From: Comamonadaceae bacterium
GTDB taxonomy: Bacteria; Pseudomonadota; Gammaproteobacteria; Burkholderiales; Burkholderiaceae
Length of the DNA: 11,356 nucleotides
Direction of reading: 5' to 3'
NCBI GenBank assembly: GCA_947505995.1
Contig: CANNNB010000062.1
Span: 1-11,356, forward strand
Part shown: positions 1-7,227 of the stretch, in pieces
Layout: the number at the start of each line of letters is the position of its first letter
How positions within the stretch are numbered: the first letter of the stretch is position 1
Notes under the pieces: generated by a model
What the model was told of the DNA's origin: nothing
The model's input: the letters and a program-made list of their open reading frames with translations, nothing else
Database searches by the model: none
Made by a program: the position numbers and the translations under genes

Positions 1-1527
1 CAGGTACGGCCACGTGAATTGGTGGCACTTAAAAATGCACTCATCCGCTCTGCATCTTTGGCACACCATTTGCAAGACACCTTGGGTCACTTGTCGCCCA
101 CAAAGTTGTTACACGACATCCACTTCGATTTGCAGCCGCCTGCTGGCCTCACAGAAATATTGCAGCAAGCTTTGTTGGATGAGCCGGCCAATTTGATTCG
201 CGATGGCGGCGTGATGGCCCACGGCCTGGACGCAGAGCTGGACGAGTTTCGCGCCATCCAAACCAATTGCGACGACTTCCTGCTTGAGTTGGAAACGCGA
301 GAAAAAGCGCGTACAGGTATTGCCAATTTGCGAGTGCAATTCAACAAGGTTCATGGCTTCTACATTGAAGTGACTCAAGGTCAAATTGACAAAGTACCCG
401 ACGACTATCGGCGCCGTCAAACTTTGAAAAATGCAGAGCGCTTCATCACACCAGAACTTAAAACCTTTGAAGACAAGGCCTTGTCTGCGCAAGAGCGCGC
501 ATTGACACGTGAAAAATACCTTTACGAACTTTTGCTAGAACAACTGCAAACTCACATTCAGTCGCTCACGAAATTGGCGCAAGCCATGGCGCAGTTGGAT
601 GCACTTTGCACATTCACAGAGCGCGCTAACACTCTAAACTGGTGCGCGCCGCAGTTTGCCAAAGAGCCCTGCATTGAAATTCGCCAAGGCCGACACCCGG
701 TGGTGGAAGCGCGATTGGCAGAAACCTCAGGCGGCAGTTTCATTGCCAACGATTGCCTCATGAACACCAAGCAACGTTTGCAAATCATCACTGGCCCCAA
801 CATGGGCGGTAAATCGACTTACATGCGCCAGGTTGCATTGATCGTGCTATTGGCCAGCATAGGCAGTTATGTGCCCGCCAGCAGTTGCAGGCTGGGCCCT
901 ATTGACGCCATTCACACGCGCATCGGGGCAGCCGATGACTTGGCCAATGCCCAATCCACCTTCATGCTTGAGATGACCGAAGCTGCCCAAATTTTGCACA
1001 GTGCCTCACCGTTGTCATTGGTGCTCATGGACGAAATTGGCCGTGGCACTTCCACCTTTGACGGGCTGGCCTTGGCCAGTGGCATTGCCTCGCACTTGCA
1101 CGACAAGACCCAGGCCTTCACCTTGTTTGCCACACATTACTTTGAACTCACCGAGTTTCCTGCCTCGCACCATGCGGCGTTGAACATGCACGTGGGTGCC
1201 ACTGAATCGGGCAATGACATTGTCTTTTTGCATGAGATCCAAGCTGGCCCAGCCAGCAAAAGTTATGGCGTGCAGGTGGCAAGGCTTGCCGGAATGCCGA
1301 CAAGCGTGTTGAACCATGCCCGACATACTTTGACGGCATTGGAAGCTGGGGCAAATGAGAACCGCATTCAGGTGGACCTGTTTGCGCCACCGCCTGAATC
1401 AGAGCATTCCGGCCCTTCTGCCTTAGAAGCTGCTCTTAATCAAATCGATCCCGATGCCCTCAGCCCTCGCGAAGCCTTAGAAGCCCTGTACAGTTTGCAG
1501 CGCGTCTTAAAGCGTTCAGAAAATTGA
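1..1527 (+). CDS. mutS: DNA mismatch repair protein MutS, C-terminal part (5' end outside window)
   Basis: MutS recognises mismatches and small loops after replication and uses ATP to recruit MutL. The reading frame is open from base 1 (beginning QVRPREL) to a TGA at 1525-1527, giving 508 residues; compared with a usual length of about 850, the mismatch-binding and connector domains lie off the left edge. Visible parts are the lever and clamp region, then the ABC-type ATPase: Walker [10 protein letters not shown] (bases 793-819), the ST-F-EM signature region ([17 protein letters not shown], near 931-981), Walker [17 protein letters not shown] (1018-1065) and the switch histidine in [10 protein letters not shown] (near 1126-1155). 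The final helical dimerisation region ([19 protein letters not shown]) is intact, so the 3' end is complete. The only truncation is the window edge. An alpha/beta hydrolase starts 4 bases downstream, suggesting one transcript. Confidence 0.97.
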   Translation, partial: QVRPRELVALKNALIRSASLAHHLQDTLGHLSPTKLLHDIHFDLQPPAGLTEILQQALLDEPANLIRDGGVMAHGLDAELDEFRAIQTNCDDFLLELETREKARTGIANLRVQFNKVHGFYIEVTQGQIDKVPDDYRRRQTLKNAERFITPELKTFEDKALSAQERALTREKYLYELLLEQLQTHIQSLTKLAQAMAQLDALCTFTERANTLNWCAPQFAKEPCIEIRQGRHPVVEARLAETSGGSFIANDCLMNTKQRLQIITGPNMGGKSTYMRQVALIVLLASIGSYVPASSCRLGPIDAIHTRIGAADDLANAQSTFMLEMTEAAQILHSASPLSLVLMDEIGRGTSTFDGLALASGIASHLHDKTQAFTLFATHYFELTEFPASHHAALNMHVGATESGNDIVFLHEIQAGPASKSYGVQVARLAGMPTSVLNHARHTLTALEAGANENRIQVDLFAPPPESEHSGPSALEAALNQIDPDALSPREALEALYSLQRVLKRSEN

Positions 1528-1531
1528 ACCA

Positions 1532-2338
1532 ATGAACAACATCATTTTTTCGCATGGCAACGGTTTTCCAGCCAGTACTTACCGCAGCTTCACAAAAGAT
1601 TTAAGCCGAAGAGGTTTCAAAGTTTCTTCGATTGAAAAGTTTGGCCACAATCCCCTCTTTCCAGTTACCAGCAATTGGCCTTACTTGGTCCAAGAACTGG
1701 CAGATTTTGCAAAAATATCTGCCGATCAAACGGGTCACAAGCCGTTTCTCATAGGACATTCGCTGGGCGGCCTTCTCAGTTTAATGTGTGCCTCCAAAAA
1801 CCCCCACCTCACAGCAGGCGTGGTTCTTCTCGACTCACCCGTGGTGGGTGGCTGGAAAGCCAGTGCCCTTAATTTGGTCAAGAAAACCAACTGGATTGGC
1901 TCCGTCAGTCCAGGCCGAATTAGCAAATCACGGCGGCAACACTGGCCTCACATTGAAGCTGTGATTGAACACTTTCAGCACAAGCGTGCATTTGCTCAAT
2001 GGCATCCCGATGCACTTAGAGACTATGCTGAATTCGGCACTCGCATAGAAAATGGCGAGCGGGTTTTAAGTTTTGATCGCGACATTGAAACGGCTATTTA
2101 CAACACATTGCCACACAATTTGTCTTCGATGCTAAAGCGACATCCGCTCAAGTGCAATGTGGCTTTCATTGGCGGCACCCAGTCTCGAGAGATGCGTCTT
2201 GTGGGCACTGAGTTAACCGACAAGGTTTCAAAAGGCCGAGTGATGTGGCTTGATGGATCTCACTTGTTTCCCATGGAAAAGCCTGTAACCACAGCAGCTG
2301 CTGTAGAAGCGGCCCTGCGAAATATGGGTGCGCTGTAA
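1532..2338 (+). CDS. Alpha/beta hydrolase, serine-hydrolase type, downstream of mutS
   Basis: A 268-residue alpha/beta-hydrolase-fold protein of unknown substrate, probably an esterase or lipase-like enzyme acting in the cytoplasm (no signal peptide or membrane segment seen). The N-terminus begins directly with the first core strand and the oxyanion-hole loop SHGNGFPAS (residues 7-15). The nucleophile elbow is GHSLGG (75-80), with Ser77 as the likely nucleophile. His244 in DGSHLFPMEKP is the likely catalytic base. The acid is not certain; it should lie in the segment around residues 205-225. A mobile lid probably covers about residues 105-185. The ATG lies 4 bases after the mutS stop with no strong ribosome-binding site, so translation may be coupled to mutS. 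The family is recognised from its motifs; the substrate cannot be read from the sequence, and a role in mismatch repair should not be assumed from position alone. Confidence 0.85.
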   Translation: MNNIIFSHGNGFPASTYRSFTKDLSRRGFKVSSIEKFGHNPLFPVTSNWPYLVQELADFAKISADQTGHKPFLIGHSLGGLLSLMCASKNPHLTAGVVLLDSPVVGGWKASALNLVKKTNWIGSVSPGRISKSRRQHWPHIEAVIEHFQHKRAFAQWHPDALRDYAEFGTRIENGERVLSFDRDIETAIYNTLPHNLSSMLKRHPLKCNVAFIGGTQSREMRLVGTELTDKVSKGRVMWLDGSHLFPMEKPVTTAAAVEAALRNMGAL

Positions 2339-2356
2339 AAAGCTTTTAAAACGTCC

Positions 2357-3181
2357 TTAAGGCGCCCAGTTAACCAGACCTGTCCAAGCTGTCGCTAGTA
2401 CCACAATGCCAAACGCAATGCGGTACCAAGCAAAGACTTCAAAGCTGTGACTGGCGATGAACTTCAAGAGCCACCGCACACAAATCCAAGCGCTGAGGAA
2501 GGAAACCACCAAGCCTGTTGCAAACATGGGAATATCCTCCACAGACAACAACGCGCGTTCTTTGTAAAGGCTGTAAACACCTGCACCAATGAGTGTTGGG
2601 AGAGCCAAAAAGAATGAAAAATCGGTAGCCGCTTTGCGCGACAAACCCAGCAACATGCCGCCAATAATGGTGGCACCACTTCGACTGGTGCCTGGAATCA
2701 TGGCGAAGCACTGAACGAGTCCAACCATCAGGGCATCCCGGCCCCTCATGTCCTCCACTGTACGAATACGCACACTCGAAGGTGGCCTTCTCTCAGCCCA
2801 CAAAATAACAAAGCCTCCCACAATGAATGTGGTTGCGACGACCCAGGGTGTGAACAAATGTTCTTTAATCAATTTGCCAAACAGCAAACCCAGCACAACG
2901 GCTGGCAGAAATCCAATGAAAACATTGAGAACAAAGCGCTGTGCTTCGACTTGGTACCTGAAGGCTTTGGCCGTGGAGCGAATTTTTTCCCAGTAGACCA
3001 ATATGACTGCAAAAATAGCGCCCGTTTGAATTGCAATGTCAAAAACCTTGGCTTTTTCATCGTTAAACCCAAGCAAAGCACCTGCCAATATCAAATGGCC
3101 CGTCGATGAAATGGGCAAAAATTCGGTCAAGCCTTCCACCACGCCCATGGCAGCGGCTTTGGCAAGTAACATTAAATCCAC
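2357..3181 (-). CDS. uppP: Undecaprenyl-diphosphate phosphatase UppP (BacA)
   Basis: An integral inner-membrane enzyme that hydrolyses undecaprenyl diphosphate to the monophosphate, recycling the lipid carrier for peptidoglycan and other envelope polymers; overexpression of the family gives bacitracin resistance. The protein is 274 residues, the usual length. The first signature [15 protein letters not shown] (16-30) carries the two conserved acidic residues (E16, E20), S26 and H29. The second, PGTSRSG (163-169), carries the conserved arginine R167. Several hydrophobic segments run through the chain, including residues near 48-63, 84-102, 113-128, 190-205, 220-238 and 250-270. The chosen start is a GTG at 3181-3179 preceded by GGAG with 5-base spacing; an ATG three codons later is the alternative, but the family usually begins MD-xx-LLxKA. 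It converges on the hydrolase gene with an 18-base gap and diverges from glnS. Confidence 0.96.
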   Translation of the reverse strand: MDLMLLAKAAAMGVVEGLTEFLPISSTGHLILAGALLGFNDEKAKVFDIAIQTGAIFAVILVYWEKIRSTAKAFRYQVEAQRFVLNVFIGFLPAVVLGLLFGKLIKEHLFTPWVVATTFIVGGFVILWAERRPPSSVRIRTVEDMRGRDALMVGLVQCFAMIPGTSRSGATIIGGMLLGLSRKAATDFSFFLALPTLIGAGVYSLYKERALLSVEDIPMFATGLVVSFLSAWICVRWLLKFIASHSFEVFAWYRIAFGIVVLATAWTGLVNWAP

Positions 3182-3186
3182 CAGTA

Positions 3187-3190
3187 CTCC
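3187..3190 (-). promoter_or_regulatory. Ribosome-binding site supporting the GTG start of uppP
   Basis: On the minus strand GGAG is followed by five bases and then GTG GAT TTA ATG. The spacing favours the GTG as the start over the ATG three codons downstream, although a weaker GGTGG sits five bases before that ATG, so the choice is not absolute. Confidence 0.5.
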
Positions 3191-3204
3191 TTAGTTACCC
3201 CTCA

Positions 3205-3210
3205 ATTATC
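3205..3210 (-). promoter_or_regulatory. Possible -10 element for uppP
   Basis: The minus strand reads GATAAT here, five of six matches to the sigma-70 -10 consensus. It would give a short leader of roughly 17 bases before the GTG start. No good -35 hexamer is visible at 17 bases further upstream, so this is a weak call. The 76-base divergent gap (3182-3257) must also hold the glnS promoter, for which I see no clear hexamers. Confidence 0.25.
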
Positions 3211-3227
3211 ACCTCAGAGAAGCCTCA

Positions 3228-3260
3228 CATAGCGCCGACTGGCTCTAAAATCGCGCTATG
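3228..3260 (+). promoter_or_regulatory. Perfect 8-bp inverted repeat covering the glnS start codon
   Basis: CATAGCGC (3228-3235) and GCGCTATG (3253-3260) are exact reverse complements separated by 17 bases. The right arm ends with the glnS ATG. In mRNA the arms would form a hairpin that buries the start codon, in a leader with no recognisable Shine-Dalgarno sequence. As DNA it could instead be a protein-binding palindrome. The match is seen directly; any regulatory role is inference, and an 8-bp repeat can occur by chance. Confidence 0.35.
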
Positions 3261-5093
3261 AGCACAGCCAACGACAAAGTCAAATCGACAGACGCCCCAC
3301 CAGACGCCCACAAGGTGAGTAATTTTTTGCGGCAGATCATCGAGTCAGATCTGGCTAAGGGTACCAATGCACAGCGCCAATGGGCGGGCTCTCCAGGCGA
3401 TGCTGCCCATCATGCAGCGGGCACAACCGATCCTGCCAAAATTCGCACTCGTTTTCCGCCTGAGCCCAATGGCTATTTGCACGTTGGCCATGCCAAAAGC
3501 ATTTGCTTGAACTTTGGCTTGGCCCGCGACTACGGCGGTGTATGCCACATGCGCTTTGACGACACCAACCCCGAAAAAGAAGATACCGAATACGTCAACG
3601 CCATTTTGGATACCGTGAAGTGGCTGGGTTTCAATTGGGATGCCAATGGAACCTCTCATTTGTACCAGGCCAGCGATTATTTCGACTTCATGTACCGAGC
3701 TGCCGAGTTCCTCATTCAAGCAGGTTTGGCTTATGTGGATGAGCAATCAGCCGAAGACATGCGCTCCCACCGTGGCGACTTCAACACCCCCGGCAAGGAC
3801 AGCCCTTTTCGGTCGCGCACACGCGAAGAAAATTTGAATCGTTTCCGCGAAATGCGAGACGGCAAACTTGTCGATGGCGCTGCTGTGCTCCGCGCCAAAA
3901 TTGACATGGCCTCGCCCAATATCAACATGCGCGATCCGGCCATCTACCGCATTCGCAGAGCGACACACCACAACACGGGTGATACATGGTGCATCTACCC
4001 GATGTACACCTTTGCCCACCCCATTGAGGACGCTCTAGAGCAAATCACCCACAGTATTTGTACGCTTGAGTTTGAAGATCAACGCCCGTTTTACGATTGG
4101 CTGCTAGAGCGCCTGTCCGAAAGCCATTTTTTGTTAGATGGCACGGCTTTACCTGCATTGCTGGCCCAACCCAATCCGAAACAATACGAATTTGCCAGAC
4201 TCAACCTCACCTACGTAATCACCAGCAAACGCAAGTTGGCTCAGTTGGTCAACGAGCACAAAGTAAGTGGATGGGATGATCCTCGCATGCCCACCATTGT
4301 GGGCCTTCGCCGCAGAGGCTACACGCCCGAGAGTTTGCAGCTTTTTGCAGAGCGCATTGGCGTGACCAAAAGTGATTCTTGGATTGACTACAGCACCCTA
4401 GAGGGTTGTTTGCGCGATGACCTCGATCCCAGGGCTGCGCGAGCCATGGCTGTACTCGACCCCTTACAGCTCAGCATCACCAATTGGGATGAACTGATGG
4501 GCGCCGGCACGCTCGAGGCTTGTCATGCCCCTGTCCATCCACATCATCCAGAGTTAGGGCAAAGGCATTTTCAATTTGGTAAATCTCTTTGGATCGAGCG
4601 CAGTGACTATGAAGACAACCCGCCCAAAGGTTTCTTTCGATTGTTCCCTGGCAACAAAGTTCGCCTGAAATACGGCTATGTCATTGAATGCACAGGCTCG
4701 AACAAAGATGCCAATGGCCAAGTGACCGAAGTGCTTGCGCAACTCATTCCAGACACGAAAAGCGGCACACCAGGCTCTGACAGTGTGAAGGTTAAAGGCG
4801 TGATGACTTGGGTGTCACAGGCTGATGCCTTGGCTGCCGAAGTTCGTTTGTACGACCGCTTGTTCACCGAGGCCCATCCAGATGCGGGAGGCAAAGACTT
4901 TTTGGCCAGCTTCAACGCAGAGAGCTTGAAAGTGATGACCGCTTTTGTAGAACCATCATTGGCAAACACTACGCCCGATGCCAAATTTCAATTTGAAAGA
5001 CATGGTTACTTTGTCGCGGATCGCATCGACCATAAAGCCAACAAGCTGGTCTTTAACCGCTGTACAGGCCTGAAAGATACTTGGGCTAAGTGA
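3258..5093 (+). CDS. glnS: Glutaminyl-tRNA synthetase
   Basis: A cytoplasmic class Ib aminoacyl-tRNA synthetase that attaches glutamine to tRNA(Gln) using ATP. It has 611 residues, longer than the roughly 550 of the E. coli enzyme. Residues 1-60 form a variable N-terminal tail containing SNFLRQIIESDL. The Rossmann catalytic domain follows, with PPEPNGYLHVGHAKS (67-81), where HVGH (75-78) is the HIGH motif. The KMSKS-like loop is ITSKRKL (321-327), followed by GWDDPRMPTIVGLRRRGYT (338-356). The C-terminal two-barrel anticodon-binding region begins near residue 395 (AMAVLDPL) and runs to the end. Between FYDW and KQYEF there are about 26 residues (282-307) where the E. coli enzyme has about 11, so a local insertion is visible. 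The start is the ATG at 3258. The gene is followed by a hairpin at 5103-5129. Confidence 0.97.
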   Translation: MSTANDKVKSTDAPPDAHKVSNFLRQIIESDLAKGTNAQRQWAGSPGDAAHHAAGTTDPAKIRTRFPPEPNGYLHVGHAKSICLNFGLARDYGGVCHMRFDDTNPEKEDTEYVNAILDTVKWLGFNWDANGTSHLYQASDYFDFMYRAAEFLIQAGLAYVDEQSAEDMRSHRGDFNTPGKDSPFRSRTREENLNRFREMRDGKLVDGAAVLRAKIDMASPNINMRDPAIYRIRRATHHNTGDTWCIYPMYTFAHPIEDALEQITHSICTLEFEDQRPFYDWLLERLSESHFLLDGTALPALLAQPNPKQYEFARLNLTYVITSKRKLAQLVNEHKVSGWDDPRMPTIVGLRRRGYTPESLQLFAERIGVTKSDSWIDYSTLEGCLRDDLDPRAARAMAVLDPLQLSITNWDELMGAGTLEACHAPVHPHHPELGQRHFQFGKSLWIERSDYEDNPPKGFFRLFPGNKVRLKYGYVIECTGSNKDANGQVTEVLAQLIPDTKSGTPGSDSVKVKGVMTWVSQADALAAEVRLYDRLFTEAHPDAGGKDFLASFNAESLKVMTAFVEPSLANTTPDAKFQFERHGYFVADRIDHKANKLVFNRCTGLKDTWAK

Positions 5094-5097
5094 ATTC

Positions 5098-5129
5098 AAA
5101 AAGGCGCATCACTTCGCAGTGAATGCGCC
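5098..5129 (-). terminator. Intrinsic terminator of the MAPEG gene, possibly also stopping glnS
   Basis: GGCGCAT (5103-5109) pairs with ATGCGCC (5123-5129), and CACT (5110-5113) pairs with AGTG (5118-5121), leaving a TCGC loop and one unpaired A. On the minus strand the stem is followed by five T residues (5102-5098), a classical terminator for the MAPEG gene. On the plus strand the stem is followed only by CTCTTGT, so termination of glnS is likely to be weaker. Confidence 0.8.
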
Positions 5130-5146
5130 CTCTTGTGGCATTGATG

Positions 5147-5527
5147 TTAAGCACCAAGGCCGGCAGAATACAAACCAATTGTGCAGAGGAAACCAACGAA
5201 CCAAGCAACTGATCGCAGCTTGTCTTGGTCAGCCACATAGCATGCAATGTAGGCTATGCGTGCGGCAATGAAAATGCCTGCATAGATATCAATTCGCGCC
5301 TGCGGTACTTGGGCGTGCATAGCCACCAAAATGCCAACGGCATAAAACGGAAATGCTTCAAAACAATTGCCCTGGGCTGCATTGGCTCTGGCTCGATAGC
5401 CCGTTTGTTGCGCCAACCACTCACGCGGATTGTGATTGTCGTAATTTTTCTGCCCAGCTTTGGCAATACCGGCACAAACGATTGGCATCAACCCTGCCAC
5501 CAACAAAGAGGTAATTGCCACATTCAT
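5147..5527 (-). CDS. MAPEG-family membrane protein
   Basis: A 126-residue integral membrane protein of the MAPEG family (eicosanoid and glutathione metabolism-related membrane proteins). Bacterial members are mostly uncharacterised; a few have glutathione transferase or peroxidase activity. About four membrane segments are visible, near residues 3-24, 57-72, 78-98 and 106-124. The conserved loop after the first helix is present: NPREW (33-37), RARANAAQGNCFEAFPFY (45-62), including R47, N49, E57 and P60, the family signature. The ATG at 5527 is preceded by a purine-rich AGAAAGAGA stretch. A decayed fumarylacetoacetate-hydrolase-family fragment ends 21 bases upstream on the same strand, so the two may once have formed an operon. 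The family call is firm; substrate and function are unknown. Confidence 0.88.
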   Translation of the reverse strand: MNVAITSLLVAGLMPIVCAGIAKAGQKNYDNHNPREWLAQQTGYRARANAAQGNCFEAFPFYAVGILVAMHAQVPQARIDIYAGIFIAARIAYIACYVADQDKLRSVAWFVGFLCTIGLYSAGLGA

Positions 5528-5548
5528 ATTGAGATCTCTTTCTAAAAA

Positions 5549-5787
5549 TTAAACGATCTTAACGCTCAAGTTGGGCAATCGATCAATGTGCATCTCTATC
5601 ACATCGCCGCGAACGACCGGTCCTACATTCTCTGGCGTACCAGAGTAAATGATATCGCCAGGAAACAACTCAAAGCCTTGTCAAAAGGAATTTTCACCTT
5701 TTCTTGGGCAATACTTGGGCTTTCGCACCCCAAAAGGGCACCCTTTGACATCAATACTGGGCCTTGGAAAAAATCCAGACGATCCAT
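5549..5787 (-). pseudogene. Decayed 3' fragment of a fumarylacetoacetate-hydrolase-family gene
   Basis: Reading the minus strand from 5680 to the TAA at 5549 gives 43 residues that match the C-terminal end of FAA-hydrolase-family proteins: GFELFPGDIIYSGTPENVGP, then VVRGDVIEMHID and PNLSVKIV. The family's core PGD-I-x-(S/T)GTP motif is present, but a TGA lies directly upstream (5681-5683) and the rest of the roughly 230-residue family fold is absent. In the neighbouring frame a 54-codon reading frame starts at ATG 5787 (MDRLDFFQGPVLMSKG) and runs into the fragment. Adding one T to the TTT run at 5672-5674 would join the two as KAFELFPGD, suggesting a one-base deletion. The upstream part does not look like the matching FAA region, so a second rearrangement is likely. 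The identity of 5549-5680 is fairly sure; the upper boundary is not. Confidence 0.7.
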
Positions 5788-5911
5788 GCCTTTTTCAACT
5801 TGTAATAAAGTTAAAAATAGTACTTACGAAGGCCTAAACTCTCAGATTGGCACAATCCCCAGTCTGGTCACTTAGAATTTGGGTTTATTCGGTTCCGCAC
5901 AGGAAATTTTC
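5788..5911. other. AT-rich spacer upstream of the lipoprotein gene, with an imperfect inverted repeat
   Basis: No gene is seen on either strand. Positions 5791-5825 are AT-rich and probably contain the promoter of the downstream lipoprotein gene, but I cannot single out a convincing -35/-10 pair. CAGATTGG (5843-5850) and CCAGTCTG (5859-5866) form an 8-bp stem with one G-U pair in plus-strand RNA and an 8-base loop. There is no T run after it, so it is not a terminator. Confidence 0.4.
5901..5904 (+). promoter_or_regulatory. Ribosome-binding site that fixes the lipoprotein start
   Basis: AGGA is followed by seven bases and the ATG at 5912. A TTG at 5879 opens the same frame but has no such site and would put eleven residues ahead of an otherwise well-formed lipoprotein signal peptide, so 5912 is the better start. 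Confidence 0.7.
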
Positions 5912-7171
5912 ATGTCTTTGCATTCGATTCGCATTTCATTGCTCGCCTTAGCTTCGGCCATTATTTTGGCCGCTTGTGGTGGCAACTCTTCCTCTATCCC
6001 AGCACCGCCAGAAGGTGGCATTGTTGCCACGGCAGGTGACAGTCAAATCACGATCAGTTGGAAAGAAAGACCGGGCGTTGAAGATTGGTTATTTGTAGCA
6101 CCCAACAGCCCAAATTTAAGTTTAAATTCTTGGCTGGCCACGGCAGGTTCCACTTCCAAACTTAAAATCACGTCCCCCTATGTTGTCACCGGTCTTTCCA
6201 ACGGCACCCCCTACTCTTTTTTCATAACAAGTCGAATCAGCAACGGTCCTGGCAGCGAAGCCACACCCACTGTGACCGCCACACCCCGTTTGGCCGGCAT
6301 TGATTGGACGAGCGGTGTCAATCTCAATACAGGCACTCAAACTGGCTTAAGCTTTGGTAGCTACGTTGATACAGCTAGTAACACTTTCAAATACGTGTAT
6401 TTAGCTGTTGGCAATGGCGGCCGCATGCTCAGGGCATCCACCATCGATGCATGGACAGCCATCACACCCGTCGTCTCAACTAACCTGAATGGCAGCACTT
6501 TTGGGTTTGCCAAGTTCATTGCTGTAGGTGATGCAGGACAAGTCATTTACAGCACAGACACTCAAACTTGGGTAAAAGCGACCAGCATCACTGCGCAAAA
6601 TTTGAATGCCATTTCGAATAACGGCATCGTCGCAATTGCTGTGGGCAACAACGGGACCATCATCACAAGCAAAGACGCAATCACATGGACTGCTGCGACC
6701 ACTGTACCAACCTCTGCTCATTTGTACGGCGTGGCCTACACCACAGCAGATACTTGGATTGCCGTGGGTGCAGGCGGCGCCCTGTTAACTAGCACCGATG
6801 GTGCAACTTGGAAAGCTCAAAGTTCCAACACAACAGCAGATTTGAAAGCTGCGGGCGCCTTGGCCAGCTACGTCAATAACACCGCAACTTACACCTTTGT
6901 GGTCGTGGGTTCCAACGGCACCATCCTTAGCAGTTCAGACGCTATCACTTGGGTCACAAGAAGCTCCAGCACGACTGCTAATCTGAATGACCTTTCATCG
7001 CTGAATCAATTCACAGCCGTTGGCGCAAATGGCAGCATCCTTACCAGTCAAGATGGTGTTACCTGGACAAGCAAAAACAGCAATACAACAGCAGAACTTA
7101 AAACTGTATTGAGGTCTGAAAATCAATACATTGCAGTCAATAGTTCAGGCGGCATCATTTACTCGAAGTGA
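5912..7171 (+). CDS. Lipoprotein with fibronectin-III-like domain and seven YCF48/BNR-like propeller repeats
   Basis: A 419-residue predicted lipoprotein. The signal peptide (MSLHSIRISLLALASAIILAAC) ends in the lipobox LAAC with Cys22 as the lipidated residue. Gly-Gly-Asn after Cys22, with no Asp at +2, fits outer-membrane sorting. Residues about 30-127 resemble a fibronectin type III domain (ITISW at 46-50, LSNGTPYSFFITSRISNG at 95-112). Residues 128-419 hold seven repeats of the form A-V-G-x-x-G-x-(I/L)-x-(S/T)-x-D-x-x-T-W, with cores at 165, 204, 243, 284, 331, 369 and 408. Their spacing of 38-47 residues is typical of beta-propeller blades. The last repeat stops after its middle strand and the segment starting DWTSG (131) could complete it, as propellers often close. 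Function is unknown; relatives include BNR/sialidase-like and photosystem-assembly (YCF48) repeats, without evidence here for either activity. It is single, flanked by a terminator. Confidence 0.87.
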   Translation: MSLHSIRISLLALASAIILAACGGNSSSIPAPPEGGIVATAGDSQITISWKERPGVEDWLFVAPNSPNLSLNSWLATAGSTSKLKITSPYVVTGLSNGTPYSFFITSRISNGPGSEATPTVTATPRLAGIDWTSGVNLNTGTQTGLSFGSYVDTASNTFKYVYLAVGNGGRMLRASTIDAWTAITPVVSTNLNGSTFGFAKFIAVGDAGQVIYSTDTQTWVKATSITAQNLNAISNNGIVAIAVGNNGTIITSKDAITWTAATTVPTSAHLYGVAYTTADTWIAVGAGGALLTSTDGATWKAQSSNTTADLKAAGALASYVNNTATYTFVVVGSNGTILSSSDAITWVTRSSSTTANLNDLSSLNQFTAVGANGSILTSQDGVTWTSKNSNTTAELKTVLRSENQYIAVNSSGGIIYSK

Positions 7172-7182
7172 TCACGGATGAA

Positions 7183-7211
7183 AAAAAGGCCTTCAGTATG
7201 AAGGCCTTTTT
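7183..7211. terminator. Bidirectional intrinsic terminator between the lipoprotein gene and ntrC
   Basis: AAAAAGGCCTTCA (7183-7195) and TGAAGGCCTTTTT (7199-7211) are perfectly complementary with a 3-base loop. The plus strand ends in five T residues; the minus strand ends in seven (complement of A 7181-7187). It sits between two convergent stop codons (7171 and 7228) and should stop transcription from both sides. Confidence 0.93.
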
Positions 7212-7227
7212 GCTAAGTTGATGTGTC

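Noticed and set aside
2338..2347. AAAAGCTTTT palindrome between the convergent hydrolase and uppP stops
   Set aside because: The stem would be short and almost wholly A-T with no loop, too weak for an intrinsic terminator.
5225..5545. 106-codon plus-strand open frame opposite the MAPEG gene
   Set aside because: The minus strand encodes the MAPEG signature and membrane helices and has a terminator in the right place; the plus frame has neither a domain nor a start signal.
5588..5875. 95-codon plus-strand open frame between the MAPEG and lipoprotein genes
   Set aside because: The minus strand over the same bases carries a clear FAA-hydrolase-family C-terminus, so the plus frame is best explained as its shadow.
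5879..5911. TTG start extending the lipoprotein by eleven residues
   Set aside because: The ATG at 5912 has a well-spaced AGGA site and starts a standard lipoprotein signal peptide; the extension has no such site.
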